A DNA stretch of 64,000 nucleotides from Burkholderiaceae bacterium (GTDB lineage: Bacteria > Pseudomonadota > Gammaproteobacteria > Burkholderiales > Burkholderiaceae), in the NCBI GenBank assembly GCA_018261955.1, contig JAGTRK010000005.1:1-64000 (forward strand), in the 5' to 3' direction. The notes beneath the pieces were generated by a model. It ran no database searches, was not told the origin of the DNA, and worked only from the letters and a program-made list of their open reading frames with translations. The position numbers and the translations under genes were made by a program. Below are positions 55,564 to 63,714 of the stretch, one piece after another; the first letter of the stretch is position 1; every line of letters starts with the position of its first letter.

Positions 55564-56964
55564 TCAATAACGATAATGGTCAGGTTTATAAGGCCCATCC
55601 ACATTCACACCAATATAATCGGCTTGCTCTTGCGACAATACCGTCAGTTTCGCACCGATGCGCTCCAAATGCAAACGTGCGACTTTTTCATCCAAGTGCT
55701 TGGGCAAAACATACACTTCATTTTTGTATTGCTCGCCACGGGTGAACAATTCAATTTGTGCCAAAGTCTGATTGGTAAACGAATTGCTCATCACAAACGA
55801 AGGATGACCTGTTGCGCAACCGAGGTTAATCAAACGACCCTCAGCCAATAAAATAATGCGTTTGCCATCAGGGAAAATCACGTGATCCACCTGTGGTTTG
55901 ATGTTTTCCCATTGCAGATCCTTGATGCCCGCGATGTCGATTTCGTTGTCAAAATGCCCGATGTTGCAGACAATCGCTTGGTCGCGCATTTTTGCCATGT
56001 GTGCTGCAGTGATGATGTCTTTGTTGCCTGTGGTGGTCACGAAAATATCGGCTTGCGCCACCACATCATCCAAAGTCACCACACGGTAGCCTTCCATTGC
56101 GGCTTGCAATGCGCAAATCGGGTCGATTTCGGTAATCATCACCGTCGCGCCGAGTCCACGCAAAGACTGCGCCGAGCCTTTGCCCACGTCGCCATAACCG
56201 CAGACCACGGCGACTTTACCCGCAATCATCACGTCGGTCGCGCGTTTGATGCCATCGACCAAAGATTCACGGCAACCGTACAAATTATCAAATTTTGATT
56301 TGGTGACAGAATCATTGACATTGATGGCTGGGAATGGCAACTCGCCCCGTTTTTGCATTTCGTACAAACGTTTCACGCCTGTGGTGGTTTCTTCGGTCAC
56401 GCCTTGGATGGAAGCGAGACGAGTTGAATACCACGTGCTGTCTTTTTGCAATTGCGCTTTAATCGCGGTAAATAAAATCGTTTCTTCTTCAGAAGTCGGC
56501 TTGTCCAAAACGCTCAAATCTTTTTCGGCTTTTGCACCGAGAATCAGCAACATGGTGGCATCGCCGCCATCGTCCAAAATCATATTGGCGTACAAACCAT
56601 TGCCCCAATCGAAAATGCGGTGGGTGAAATCCCAGTAGTCTTGCAAAGACTCGCCTTTGTAAGCGAATACAGGCGTGCCTGTGGCGACAATCGCGGCGGC
56701 GGCGTGGTCTTGGGTGGAAAAAATATTGCACGACACCCAGCGAACTTCAGCACCCAAGGCTTGCAAGGTTTCGATGAGGGCGGCGGTTTGAATCGTCATG
56801 TGCAGCGAACCCGCGATGCGCGCGCCTTTGAGCGGTTTTGAATCTCCATAATCGCGGCGCAAAGCCATCAAGCCAGGCATTTCGGTTTCTGCAATATTGA
56901 GTTCTTTACGACCCCAATCCGCCAAAGCGAGGTCGGCGATGTGGGCGTTTTCGGTGATGTACAT
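55564..56964 (-). CDS. ahcY: S-adenosylhomocysteine hydrolase
   Basis: AhcY splits S-adenosylhomocysteine to homocysteine and adenosine, removing an inhibitor of all SAM methyltransferases. The 466-residue protein shows [55 protein letters not shown], the NAD site [20 protein letters not shown] and the C-terminal KPDHYRY, all typical. An insert of about 40 residues (around 140-185) is normal for this bacterial subgroup. The ATG chosen has GGAG 7 bases upstream; a longer reading adds 23 residues of leader. An SAH riboswitch lies in its leader. Confidence 0.97.
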   Translation of the reverse strand: MYITENAHIADLALADWGRKELNIAETEMPGLMALRRDYGDSKPLKGARIAGSLHMTIQTAALIETLQALGAEVRWVSCNIFSTQDHAAAAIVATGTPVFAYKGESLQDYWDFTHRIFDWGNGLYANMILDDGGDATMLLILGAKAEKDLSVLDKPTSEEETILFTAIKAQLQKDSTWYSTRLASIQGVTEETTTGVKRLYEMQKRGELPFPAINVNDSVTKSKFDNLYGCRESLVDGIKRATDVMIAGKVAVVCGYGDVGKGSAQSLRGLGATVMITEIDPICALQAAMEGYRVVTLDDVVAQADIFVTTTGNKDIITAAHMAKMRDQAIVCNIGHFDNEIDIAGIKDLQWENIKPQVDHVIFPDGKRIILLAEGRLINLGCATGHPSFVMSNSFTNQTLAQIELFTRGEQYKNEVYVLPKHLDEKVARLHLERIGAKLTVLSQEQADYIGVNVDGPYKPDHYRY

Positions 56965-57075
56965 ATTCTGCTCCAATAAAATGACAAGGGCAGTGGGCAA
57001 TTTTTTGAAACCTTCAAAAAGGGACTTGCTCACTCAAACCACTTGATTAAATGAATAAACGTTAATAAGGGTCAG

Positions 57076-57160
57076 TGAGCGTGGTTGATGCGGGATAAAC
57101 CCGTTTGAAACCCATCAAGCCTGTCGGTCATTGAGTACCGATGCAACGCTCCTTGATGAG
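57076..57160 (-). promoter_or_regulatory. S-adenosylhomocysteine (SAH) riboswitch
   Basis: On the minus strand the leader of ahcY carries AGGAGCGTTGCA, a hairpin TCGGT-N8-ACCGA, CAGGCTTGATGGG and then CATCAACCACGCTC. These are in the order and spacing of the SAH aptamer (GAGGAGCGNUGC, CAGGCUCG, CAACGGCGCUC). It begins within about 10 bases of the predicted transcription start. SAH binding is known to turn these genes on. The distance to the start codon is about 110 bases. Confidence 0.85.
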
Positions 57161-57168
57161 TGGCGCGG

Positions 57169-57198
57169 ATTATAACACAATGCTTGTGGTATGCACAA
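57169..57198 (-). promoter_or_regulatory. Promoter of ahcY
   Basis: On the minus strand TTGTGC and TATAAT are 18 bases apart, and TGT before TATAAT gives an extended -10. The transcript would begin right at the riboswitch. Confidence 0.65.
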
Positions 57199-57271
57199 TT
57201 TGTGACTTCAGCATCCGCTCAGACATTGGGTTAGAATGCTCAGAATTTCAATACTTTTGTGAACCCATCTT

Positions 57272-58093
57272 ATGAATACCCAACTACCCCAAATTTTGTC
57301 CGCATTGCAATCGTCATCAAGCACCACGCTGCCTGCGTTGTTCATCGGTCACGGCAGCCCCATGCACGCGATTGAGGACACCGAAATTTCACGCGCTTGG
57401 CGTGCGCTCGGTGCCGCTTTACCGCGACCGAAAGCGATTTTGTGTGTTTCCGCACACTGGATGACGCAGGGTGCAACACATGTTCTCACCAATGCGCAAC
57501 CGCGTACCATCCACGATTTTGGTGGTTTTCCGCGTCAGTTGTTTGAACAGCAATACCCCGCGCAAGGCGCACCCGAGTTCGCCCAACGCGTGCGTGAACT
57601 CGCGCCCGAAGTTTTGGCAGATGACACTTGGGGGCTGGATCACGGTGCTTGGGCGTTTTTATTGCACATGTACCCTGAGGCGGACATACCCGTATTTCAA
57701 TTGAGTGTGGATGTGCGTAAATCACCTGCGGAGCATTTTGCTTTGGCGCAAAAATTCGCGTTGTTGCGCAGCGAAGGTGTGCTCATCATCGGCAGTGGCA
57801 ATGTGGTGCACAATTTACCTGCGGTACGCTGGCAAGACAACGCGCCTGCGTATGACTGGGCAGTGGCGTTTGATGCGACGGTGGCGGACGCGATTGCGCG
57901 TCGTGATGTCTCAACCGTGGTGAATTTCTCGCAAATCGCCGATGTGAATTTGGCGCACCCAACGACCGAGCATTTGATTCCCTTGTTGTATGTGTTGGGC
58001 GTGTGGGACAGCGCGCGCGAGCAAGTAGGCTTTTTCAACGAGGTGCTGGAGTTATCGAGTATGTCGATGCGCTCGATGGTGTTTTATTCATAA
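57272..58093 (+). CDS. ygiD: Extradiol ring-cleavage dioxygenase, YgiD/DODA class
   Basis: The 273-residue protein is a class III (LigB-fold) extradiol dioxygenase of the YgiD/4,5-DOPA type. Metal and catalytic residues are in PALFIGHGSPMHAIED, VSAHWMTQGA, DDTWGLDHGAWAFLLHMYPE and SGNVVHNL. E. coli YgiD acts on L-DOPA in vitro, but the natural substrate is unknown. It stands alone between ahcY and the frd operon. Confidence 0.9.
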   Translation: MNTQLPQILSALQSSSSTTLPALFIGHGSPMHAIEDTEISRAWRALGAALPRPKAILCVSAHWMTQGATHVLTNAQPRTIHDFGGFPRQLFEQQYPAQGAPEFAQRVRELAPEVLADDTWGLDHGAWAFLLHMYPEADIPVFQLSVDVRKSPAEHFALAQKFALLRSEGVLIIGSGNVVHNLPAVRWQDNAPAYDWAVAFDATVADAIARRDVSTVVNFSQIADVNLAHPTTEHLIPLLYVLGVWDSAREQVGFFNEVLELSSMSMRSMVFYS

Positions 58094-58315
58094 CGACTGT
58101 GGTTCGCGGTTTGGGGGTGTGTATGTGGGTGTGCGATTTTGTATCATGTTTGCCAATGGTTTTCCCCAAAAAAGTGCGTTTTTAGGAGATTTTTTTACTT
58201 AAACTTTGTGTTCGCGGTAGGAAATGGTCTTTTTTAAAATGCGTCTTTCGTGTCAGTTTGAGAGGCGTACAATGAAAACAGTAACCAACGTATCAACCAA
58301 GCACAAAGGGCTTTT

Positions 58316-60085
58316 ATGCACATCATCCAAACCGATGTCGCCATCATCGGCGCAGGTGGCGCGGGACTGCGCGCAGCAATCGAAATCGCGCGTACCTCGC
58401 CCGAAACCACCGTCACTCTGATTTCCAAAGTTTATCCCATGCGCTCGCACACGGTCGCCGCCGAAGGTGGTTCGGCGGGCGTGGTGCGCGAGGACGACTC
58501 GCTCGATTACCATTTTCACGACACGGTCTCGGGCGGGGATTGGCTGTGCGAGCAGGACGTGGTTGAGTATTTTGTCAACCACGCCACGCAGGAAATGATT
58601 CAACTCGAGCATTGGGGTTGCCCGTGGTCTCGCACACCTGAGGGCAAACCAAACGTGCGCCGTTTTGGCGGTATGAAAGTGCCACGCACTTGGTTTGCCG
58701 CGGATAAAACGGGCTTTCACATTCTACACACGCTGTTTCAAACGTCATTGCAATATCCAAGCATTCAGCGTTTGGATGAGCATTTCGCGCTGGATTTATT
58801 GGTGGCGGACGGGCAGTTGCAAGGCGTGCTGTGTTTGGATTTGAAAAATGGCACGACCACGGCGGTACAAGCCAAATCCGTGATTATCGCCACAGGTGGC
58901 GCAGGGCGTGTGTATCTGTACAACACCAATGGCGGCATCGTTACGGGCGACGGCATGGCACTGGCATATCGCCACGGCGTGCCGCTGCGCGACATGGAGT
59001 TTGTGCAGTATCACCCCACGGGTTTACCGGGTTCGGGGATTTTAATGACCGAAGGCTGTCGCGGTGAGGGTGGGATTTTGACCAATAAAGACGGCTACCG
59101 TTATTTGCAAGACTACGGTTTGGGGCCTGAAACGCCGATTGGCGAGGCGAAAAACAAGTATATGGAGCTTGGGCCACGCGATCGACTTTCGCAAGCTTTT
59201 TGGCACGAGCAACAAAAAGGACGCACCGTCGAAACGCCGCGTGGCGATGTGGTGTTCCTTGATTTGCGTCATTTGGGCGAAAAATATTTGCATGAACGTT
59301 TGCCATTCATTTGCGAATTGGCAGAAAAATTCGTGGGTGTGGATCCAGTCAAAGAACCGATTCCTGTGCGCCCAACCGCGCACTACACCATGGGTGGGAT
59401 AGAAACCGATGCGCGCTGTCAAACGCGCATGGCGGGATTGTTCGCGGTCGGTGAATGTGCTTCGGTCGGCTTGCACGGCGCGAATCGTTTGGGCTCAAAC
59501 TCATTGGCGGAGTTGTCAGTGTTTGGTAAAGTCGCTGGTGAGGACGCACTCAAAGTCGCGCAAACCCGCAGCCATATGCTGAGCACAGAGCAAATTCGCG
59601 TTTTGGCGGAGCAAAGTTACGCGCCTTATGCGACGTTGCTCAATAAAACCGATGGTACGGAATCGCCCGCTGAGATTCGCCGCGAACTCGGCGCATTGAT
59701 GGAGGAGGGCGTGGGCATTTTCCGTTCTGAGCAAACCACGCAAAAAGCCATTGAGCAAATTGCGCAACTCAAACAACGTTACCAAAACGTTACAATCACC
59801 GACCACAGCACGAATTTCAACACCGATTGGTTGACCACGATTGAATTGGGGTTCTTGTTGGATGTGGCAGAGGCGATGGCGCATTCGGCGTACCAACGCA
59901 AAGAATCGCGTGGCTCGCATCAACGGCTCGATATGCCTGAGCGCGACGATGTCAATTACCTCAAACACAGTTTGGCGTTTTATCAAGGCAGCGGTGCACC
60001 GAAAATTGAGTACAGTGCCGTGACCATCACCAAATCTCAACCTGCAGTGCGGGCGTATGGTGCAGCAGCGGAGGCGAAATCATGA
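58316..60085 (+). CDS. frdA: Fumarate reductase flavoprotein subunit
   Basis: FrdA carries covalent FAD and the fumarate/succinate active site of quinol:fumarate reductase. The 589-residue protein shows the FAD fold DVAIIGAGGAGLRAAIEIA, SKVYPMRSHTVAAEGGSAGV (His for FAD attachment), YHFHDTVSGGDWLCEQDVVE, YHPTGLPGSGILMTEGCRGE, RPTAHYTMGGIETDARCQTR and HGANRLGSNSLAELSVFG. It is very like enterobacterial FrdA, and the gene order A-B-C-D with two small separate anchors fits frd rather than sdhCDAB. AAGGG lies 5 bases before the ATG. The 222-base upstream gap shows no clear FNR box. frdB overlaps by 4 bases. Confidence 0.95.
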   Translation: MHIIQTDVAIIGAGGAGLRAAIEIARTSPETTVTLISKVYPMRSHTVAAEGGSAGVVREDDSLDYHFHDTVSGGDWLCEQDVVEYFVNHATQEMIQLEHWGCPWSRTPEGKPNVRRFGGMKVPRTWFAADKTGFHILHTLFQTSLQYPSIQRLDEHFALDLLVADGQLQGVLCLDLKNGTTTAVQAKSVIIATGGAGRVYLYNTNGGIVTGDGMALAYRHGVPLRDMEFVQYHPTGLPGSGILMTEGCRGEGGILTNKDGYRYLQDYGLGPETPIGEAKNKYMELGPRDRLSQAFWHEQQKGRTVETPRGDVVFLDLRHLGEKYLHERLPFICELAEKFVGVDPVKEPIPVRPTAHYTMGGIETDARCQTRMAGLFAVGECASVGLHGANRLGSNSLAELSVFGKVAGEDALKVAQTRSHMLSTEQIRVLAEQSYAPYATLLNKTDGTESPAEIRRELGALMEEGVGIFRSEQTTQKAIEQIAQLKQRYQNVTITDHSTNFNTDWLTTIELGFLLDVAEAMAHSAYQRKESRGSHQRLDMPERDDVNYLKHSLAFYQGSGAPKIEYSAVTITKSQPAVRAYGAAAEAKS

Positions 60086-60891
60086 GCAAAACCATGAGCA
60101 AAATCATCACCATCGAAGTATCGCGTTACCGTCCAGAAGTTGACGAAAAACCGTGGCTGCAAAGTTTTCAAGTAGAGTGGACACAAGACATGTCGGTCTT
60201 GGACGCGCTCGCGCAAATCAAAGACGAGCAAGCCCCCGAACTGGCGTATCGCTGGTCGTGCCGCATGGAAGTGTGTGGCTCGTGCGGTATGGTCATCAAT
60301 GGCGAGCCCAAATTAGCGTGCTCAACCTTTGTGCGCGACTTTGCCGACTGCGACAAAATCACGGTCGAGCCGCTGGATCATTTTCCGATTGAAAAGGATT
60401 TAATCGTAGATATTGAGCCATTTATTGAAAAACTCAATGCGGTCAAACCCTATATCATCAAAGACAAACCCGCGACCGAGTTTACCGATGTGACGCAGGC
60501 AGGATTGACTGCGCACACCCAAACCCCAGCCGAATTGGCAAAATTCAAGCAATACACCATGTGCATCAATTGCATGTTGTGTTACCAAGCCTGCCCACAA
60601 GTGGCAATTAACGCTGAATTTTTGGGGCCAGCGGCCAATGCTTTGGCGTTTCGTTACAACAACGACAGTCGGGACGAGGGCGCAGCACAACGCTTTGCGA
60701 TTCAAAACTTGGATACAGGCGTTTGGCCGTGTACCTTTGTTGGCTATTGCTCAGAAGTCTGTCCGAAAAACGTCGATCCAGCCGGTGCGATTCAGCAGAC
60801 CAAGGCGCAAGGCGCGCCGTATTGGCTCAAATCATTTTTTAACTCCGAGGGTGATTCCGAGGCTCATTCAGACAAGCAAGGAGACCAATGA
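60082..60891 (+). CDS. frdB: Fumarate reductase iron-sulfur subunit
   Basis: FrdB passes electrons from quinol to FrdA through three clusters. The 269-residue protein has the 2Fe-2S motif WSCRMEVCGSCGMVING with a fourth Cys in LACSTF, the 4Fe-4S motif CINCMLCYQACPQ, and the 3Fe-4S/4Fe-4S segment CTFVGYCSEVCPKNVDP. It is coupled to frdA and frdC by ATGA overlaps. A longer acidic C-terminal tail (SEGDSEAHSDKQGDQ) is added compared with E. coli. Confidence 0.95.
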   Translation: MSKTMSKIITIEVSRYRPEVDEKPWLQSFQVEWTQDMSVLDALAQIKDEQAPELAYRWSCRMEVCGSCGMVINGEPKLACSTFVRDFADCDKITVEPLDHFPIEKDLIVDIEPFIEKLNAVKPYIIKDKPATEFTDVTQAGLTAHTQTPAELAKFKQYTMCINCMLCYQACPQVAINAEFLGPAANALAFRYNNDSRDEGAAQRFAIQNLDTGVWPCTFVGYCSEVCPKNVDPAGAIQQTKAQGAPYWLKSFFNSEGDSEAHSDKQGDQ

Positions 60892-61280
60892 TGCGCAAAC
60901 CCTATCATAGTACCGAACCAGCAAACTGGTACATGGAAAAACCGTTTTACAAACGTTATATGCTGCGTGAGTTGACTTGCGTGCCGATTGCGCTGTATGT
61001 GCTCAATCTGATGTCGGGCGTGGTCGCTTTGGCAGGCAGTTTGTTTGATTGGCAGGCGTGGGTACAAATGCAAAAAAACCCGTTGATGTTGTTGCTCGTG
61101 CTGTTTTGCTTGATTGGCGCGGTATTTCACACTGTGACTTGGTTTGAAACCACGCCCAAAGTGATGAAAGTGCAACAAGGTGAGCAATTTTTACCCGAAA
61201 AATACATCTTGGGCGCGCATTGGGCGGTGTTTGGTTTGCTTGCACTGATATTGTTAATCATCGCCATTGCGTGCGCATAA
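60888..61280 (+). CDS. frdC: Fumarate reductase membrane anchor subunit C
   Basis: FrdC is one of two small haem-free anchors that bind quinol. The 130-residue protein has three hydrophobic segments and the family landmarks WYMEKPFYKRYMLRELTCVP and FHTVTWFETTPKVM. It overlaps frdB as ATGA and lies 10 bases before frdD. Confidence 0.92.
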   Translation: MMRKPYHSTEPANWYMEKPFYKRYMLRELTCVPIALYVLNLMSGVVALAGSLFDWQAWVQMQKNPLMLLLVLFCLIGAVFHTVTWFETTPKVMKVQQGEQFLPEKYILGAHWAVFGLLALILLIIAIACA

Positions 61281-61290
61281 GGAGACAAAT

Positions 61291-61638
61291 ATGAGTAAAC
61301 CGAATAATTTGAAACCGATTTACTGGTTGTTGTTCGCCGCAGGCGGCATGATTGCGGCATTGGTGTTGCCTGCTTTAATAGTTGTTTTGAGTTGGTTGTT
61401 GCCGTTTGGCGTGGTTGGCTCGGCAGATACGTTTTATCAAACGGTCTCACCGCTGTTTCAAAATGGCTTGTTTTACTTGGTTGTGGTCGCGGTTTTGTTC
61501 GTGATGCTGTGGCACACCGCCCACCGTTTTTACTATGTGCTACACGACTTGCACATCCATGTGGGGATTAAAACGCGCTACGCTTTGTATGCGTTTGTGA
61601 TTGTGTGTGGGGTGTGGACTTTGGTGGCGGGTTGGTAA
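61291..61638 (+). CDS. frdD: Fumarate reductase membrane anchor subunit D
   Basis: FrdD, with FrdC, holds the enzyme in the membrane. The 115 residues have three hydrophobic segments and the landmarks PIYWLLFAAGGMIAALVLPA and LWHTAHRFYYVLHDLHIH. The ATG chosen follows AAGGAG by 8 bases; a longer reading begins inside frdC. It ends the operon and a terminator follows. Confidence 0.92.
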   Translation: MSKPNNLKPIYWLLFAAGGMIAALVLPALIVVLSWLLPFGVVGSADTFYQTVSPLFQNGLFYLVVVAVLFVMLWHTAHRFYYVLHDLHIHVGIKTRYALYAFVIVCGVWTLVAGW

Positions 61639-61665
61639 TTTGAACACCTAAATATATGAATGTGA

Positions 61666-61693
61666 AAAACGCGGGCGGATGCTCGCGTTTTTT
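61666..61693 (+). terminator. Terminator of the frd operon
   Basis: AAAAACGCGGGC and GCTCGCGTTTTT pair with one mismatch around a 3-base loop, followed by T residues, 28 bases after the frdD stop. Confidence 0.85.
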
Positions 61694-61717
61694 GTGGATC
61701 TGAATTTAAGTTGACAG

Positions 61718-61832
61718 CCGTCATTGCGAGCGGTTGTATCACCAAGCAATCCAGCGATATTCAATCAATTGACGGGTAAGAGTCGCTTCGCTGATGAAGT
61801 CGCATTTACAACAGTGAGCAATGACCACGAAT
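61718..61832. repeat. Dispersed repeat between frdD and rquA
   Basis: Left end CCGTCATTGCGAGCGGTTGT then ATC, an interior with AGCAATCCAGCG and GTCGCTTCGCTGATGAAG, and right end GAGCAATGACCAC. The family words GTCATTGCGAGCGGTT, GCAATCCA and GCAATGAC are all present, making this one of the longest copies. Confidence 0.65.
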
Positions 61833-61845
61833 GCTGGGGAGTGAT

Positions 61846-62574
61846 TTATGCTTTGCGTGTTGCCGTCACAATTTGATACACGCCGCCAAAAATCGTGCGT
61901 TTGTGCCATTCAAATGCGTCGGCATCGTTGGCGTATTCTGAAATTTCTTTGCGCCACAGCGCGTTGGAAAACGGTTCGATTTTGATGTTGATTAGGCGCA
62001 ATATCCACCCGACAGGTTGCCAAAATTTCGGGCGATGGTAATCAATGAATATCAATTTGCCAGTGGGTTTAATCGTTTGGGTCATGCGATTGACCACCGC
62101 GTGTTTTTTGTCCTCTGGAATTTCGTGCAGTAGGAAAAAACTGCACGCCACATCATAATCACGTCCTTGCCAATCGGCGGCATCGCTGTGAATAATTCTC
62201 GCTTGCGGTAGGTGTCCGATTTTGCCATGCGCGCGTGCGATTTGCGCGGCAGTGACATCGGTGAGGTCCAATTGACCTGTTGCACCCAATTTTTCAGCCA
62301 CTTGATTGACTACATCACCATAGACGTGCGCCACTTGCCAGACGCGCATCCCCGCTTGAATCTCTTGTAGATAGGCACGTACCATGCGCTGTCCATTGCC
62401 AAACAGCAAACCATTAAAGACCAAGTTTCTGTCCAATAGCGCGACATTACGCGGATTGAGGTACGCCCAGTGATAGACTTCTTCCATGTACTCAGGCACG
62501 TCCTCGCGGGTGATGGCTTTGGCTTCTGCGGATAGGTATTTGGGGTTGATGGCGATTTTATCGGATGGATTCAT
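61846..62574 (-). CDS. rquA: Rhodoquinone biosynthesis protein RquA
   Basis: RquA converts ubiquinone to rhodoquinone, the low-potential quinone used to reduce fumarate. The 242-residue protein has the RquA features: YHWAYLNPRNVALLDRN near residues 34-50, the altered SAM motif QVAHVYGDVV (about 80-89) in place of the usual Gly-rich loop, FFLLHEIPEDKK (about 146-157) and IDYHRPKFWQPVGW (about 177-190). It is convergent with frdABCD, the enzyme expected to use its product. An ordinary methyltransferase is the alternative, but the altered SAM loop and DYHRP motif argue for RquA. The start is the ATG 8 bases after GAG; an upstream GTG at 62658 would add 28 residues. Confidence 0.85.
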   Translation of the reverse strand: MNPSDKIAINPKYLSAEAKAITREDVPEYMEEVYHWAYLNPRNVALLDRNLVFNGLLFGNGQRMVRAYLQEIQAGMRVWQVAHVYGDVVNQVAEKLGATGQLDLTDVTAAQIARAHGKIGHLPQARIIHSDAADWQGRDYDVACSFFLLHEIPEDKKHAVVNRMTQTIKPTGKLIFIDYHRPKFWQPVGWILRLINIKIEPFSNALWRKEISEYANDADAFEWHKRTIFGGVYQIVTATRKA

Positions 62575-62682
62575 TTTGAACTCGATTTTCCTTGGTTTGA
62601 CCACGATACCTCTTTTTTGCGCGCAATACAGACCCAAACATGGGTTGTTGTGCTTCACTTAGGTGCATGGTGTACAGGTGAT

Positions 62683-62688
62683 ATTATA
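62683..62688 (-). promoter_or_regulatory. -10 element of rquA
   Basis: TATAAT on the minus strand lies about 108 bases before the chosen rquA start. It gives a leader of about 100 bases, or about 18 if the upstream GTG is used. No clear -35 is present. Confidence 0.4.
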
Positions 62689-62872
62689 ACCTTTGGCAGA
62701 ACGGCGGTTTTGATTCCAGCCCCGTGTGGTTGATGTAAACCATAAAATCATGTGCTTGTGTGGTAATAGAAAATTACCTTTGCCAAGCATTCAAAAAAGC
62801 AAAGATTGTTTTGTCTTAGAAATTGTGTGCGCTTGCGCTACAATGTCACGGATTAACTTTTGAGTCCATGTT

Positions 62873-63712
62873 ATGAGTGAATATTTAAAATTTTACGCCG
62901 TGATTGGCAATCCAATCGCCCACAGCAAATCACCCGATATCCATGCGCAGTTTGCTGCGCAATGCGCCATCAAGTTGCGCTATGAACGCGTGCTCGCGCC
63001 AGTGGATGGTTTTGTGGTGATGGTGGATGGGCTGCGTGCGCAGGGTTTGTGTGGATGCAATGTCACCGTGCCGTTTAAATTGGATGCGTTTGCCTATGCC
63101 ACAAAGCGTTCAAGCGATGTACTCTGGGCGGGCGCGGCGAATACCTTGAGTTTTAACAAAGATTTGGTCATAGCCGATAACACCGATGGTGTGGGTTTGG
63201 TGCGCGATATCACGCACAATTTGGCTGTGGCTTTGCAAGGTAAAAAAGTATTGTTGCTTGGCGCGGGCGGCGCGGCGCGTGGGGTGTTGCGTCCAATTCT
63301 GAACGAACGCCCAGCGGCTGTCGTGGTCAAAAACCGCAGTTTGGATAAAGCGCAGGCATGGCTTGCGCAGATTGCGCAAAAGCCCGATTTTGCCCAAGTC
63401 ACACAAGGTATTGGGTTGCGCGTGCAAGCGTGGGCGGATGAAACCTTGGAATCATACGATGTGGTCATCAATGCCACCGCTAGCAGTTTGGGTGATGAGT
63501 TCACACCACCACAAGGTGTACTGTTCAATTCAAGTGCGCTCGCCTACGACATGATGTACGGCAAACAAACAGGTTTTATGACTTGGGCGCAATCTCAAGG
63601 TGCGCAAGTCGTGGACGGTTGGGGCATGTTGGTTGAGCAAGCGGCGGCGAGTTTTCAAATTTGGCATGGCATCGCCCCCGATACTGCGCCACTATTACAG
63701 CGAGGTGCTTGA
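62873..63712 (+). CDS. aroE: Shikimate dehydrogenase
   Basis: AroE reduces 3-dehydroshikimate in the aromatic amino-acid pathway. The 279-residue protein shows AVIGNPIAHSKSPDIHAQFA (shikimate site SKSP), GCNVTVPFKLDAF (catalytic Lys), GAANTLSF, ADNTDGVGLVRD and the NADP loop VLLLGAGGAARGVLRPIL, then NATASSLGDEF and DGWGMLVEQAAASF. TACAAT 29 bases before the ATG may be its -10 element. mtgA follows after 2 bases, as in many betaproteobacteria. Confidence 0.96.
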   Translation: MSEYLKFYAVIGNPIAHSKSPDIHAQFAAQCAIKLRYERVLAPVDGFVVMVDGLRAQGLCGCNVTVPFKLDAFAYATKRSSDVLWAGAANTLSFNKDLVIADNTDGVGLVRDITHNLAVALQGKKVLLLGAGGAARGVLRPILNERPAAVVVKNRSLDKAQAWLAQIAQKPDFAQVTQGIGLRVQAWADETLESYDVVINATASSLGDEFTPPQGVLFNSSALAYDMMYGKQTGFMTWAQSQGAQVVDGWGMLVEQAAASFQIWHGIAPDTAPLLQRGA

Positions 63713-63714
63713 GT

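Noticed and set aside
58094-58315. FNR box or strong promoter before frdA
   Set aside because: No TTGAT-N4-ATCAA dyad was found; TACAAT at 58268 has no acceptable -35, so no promoter is claimed.
58316-61638. Succinate dehydrogenase (sdh) reading of the four-gene flavoprotein operon
   Set aside because: Gene order A-B-C-D, two small anchors without visible haem ligands, and E. coli FrdA/FrdB-like wording of the motifs all fit fumarate reductase; sdh operons run C-D-A-B.
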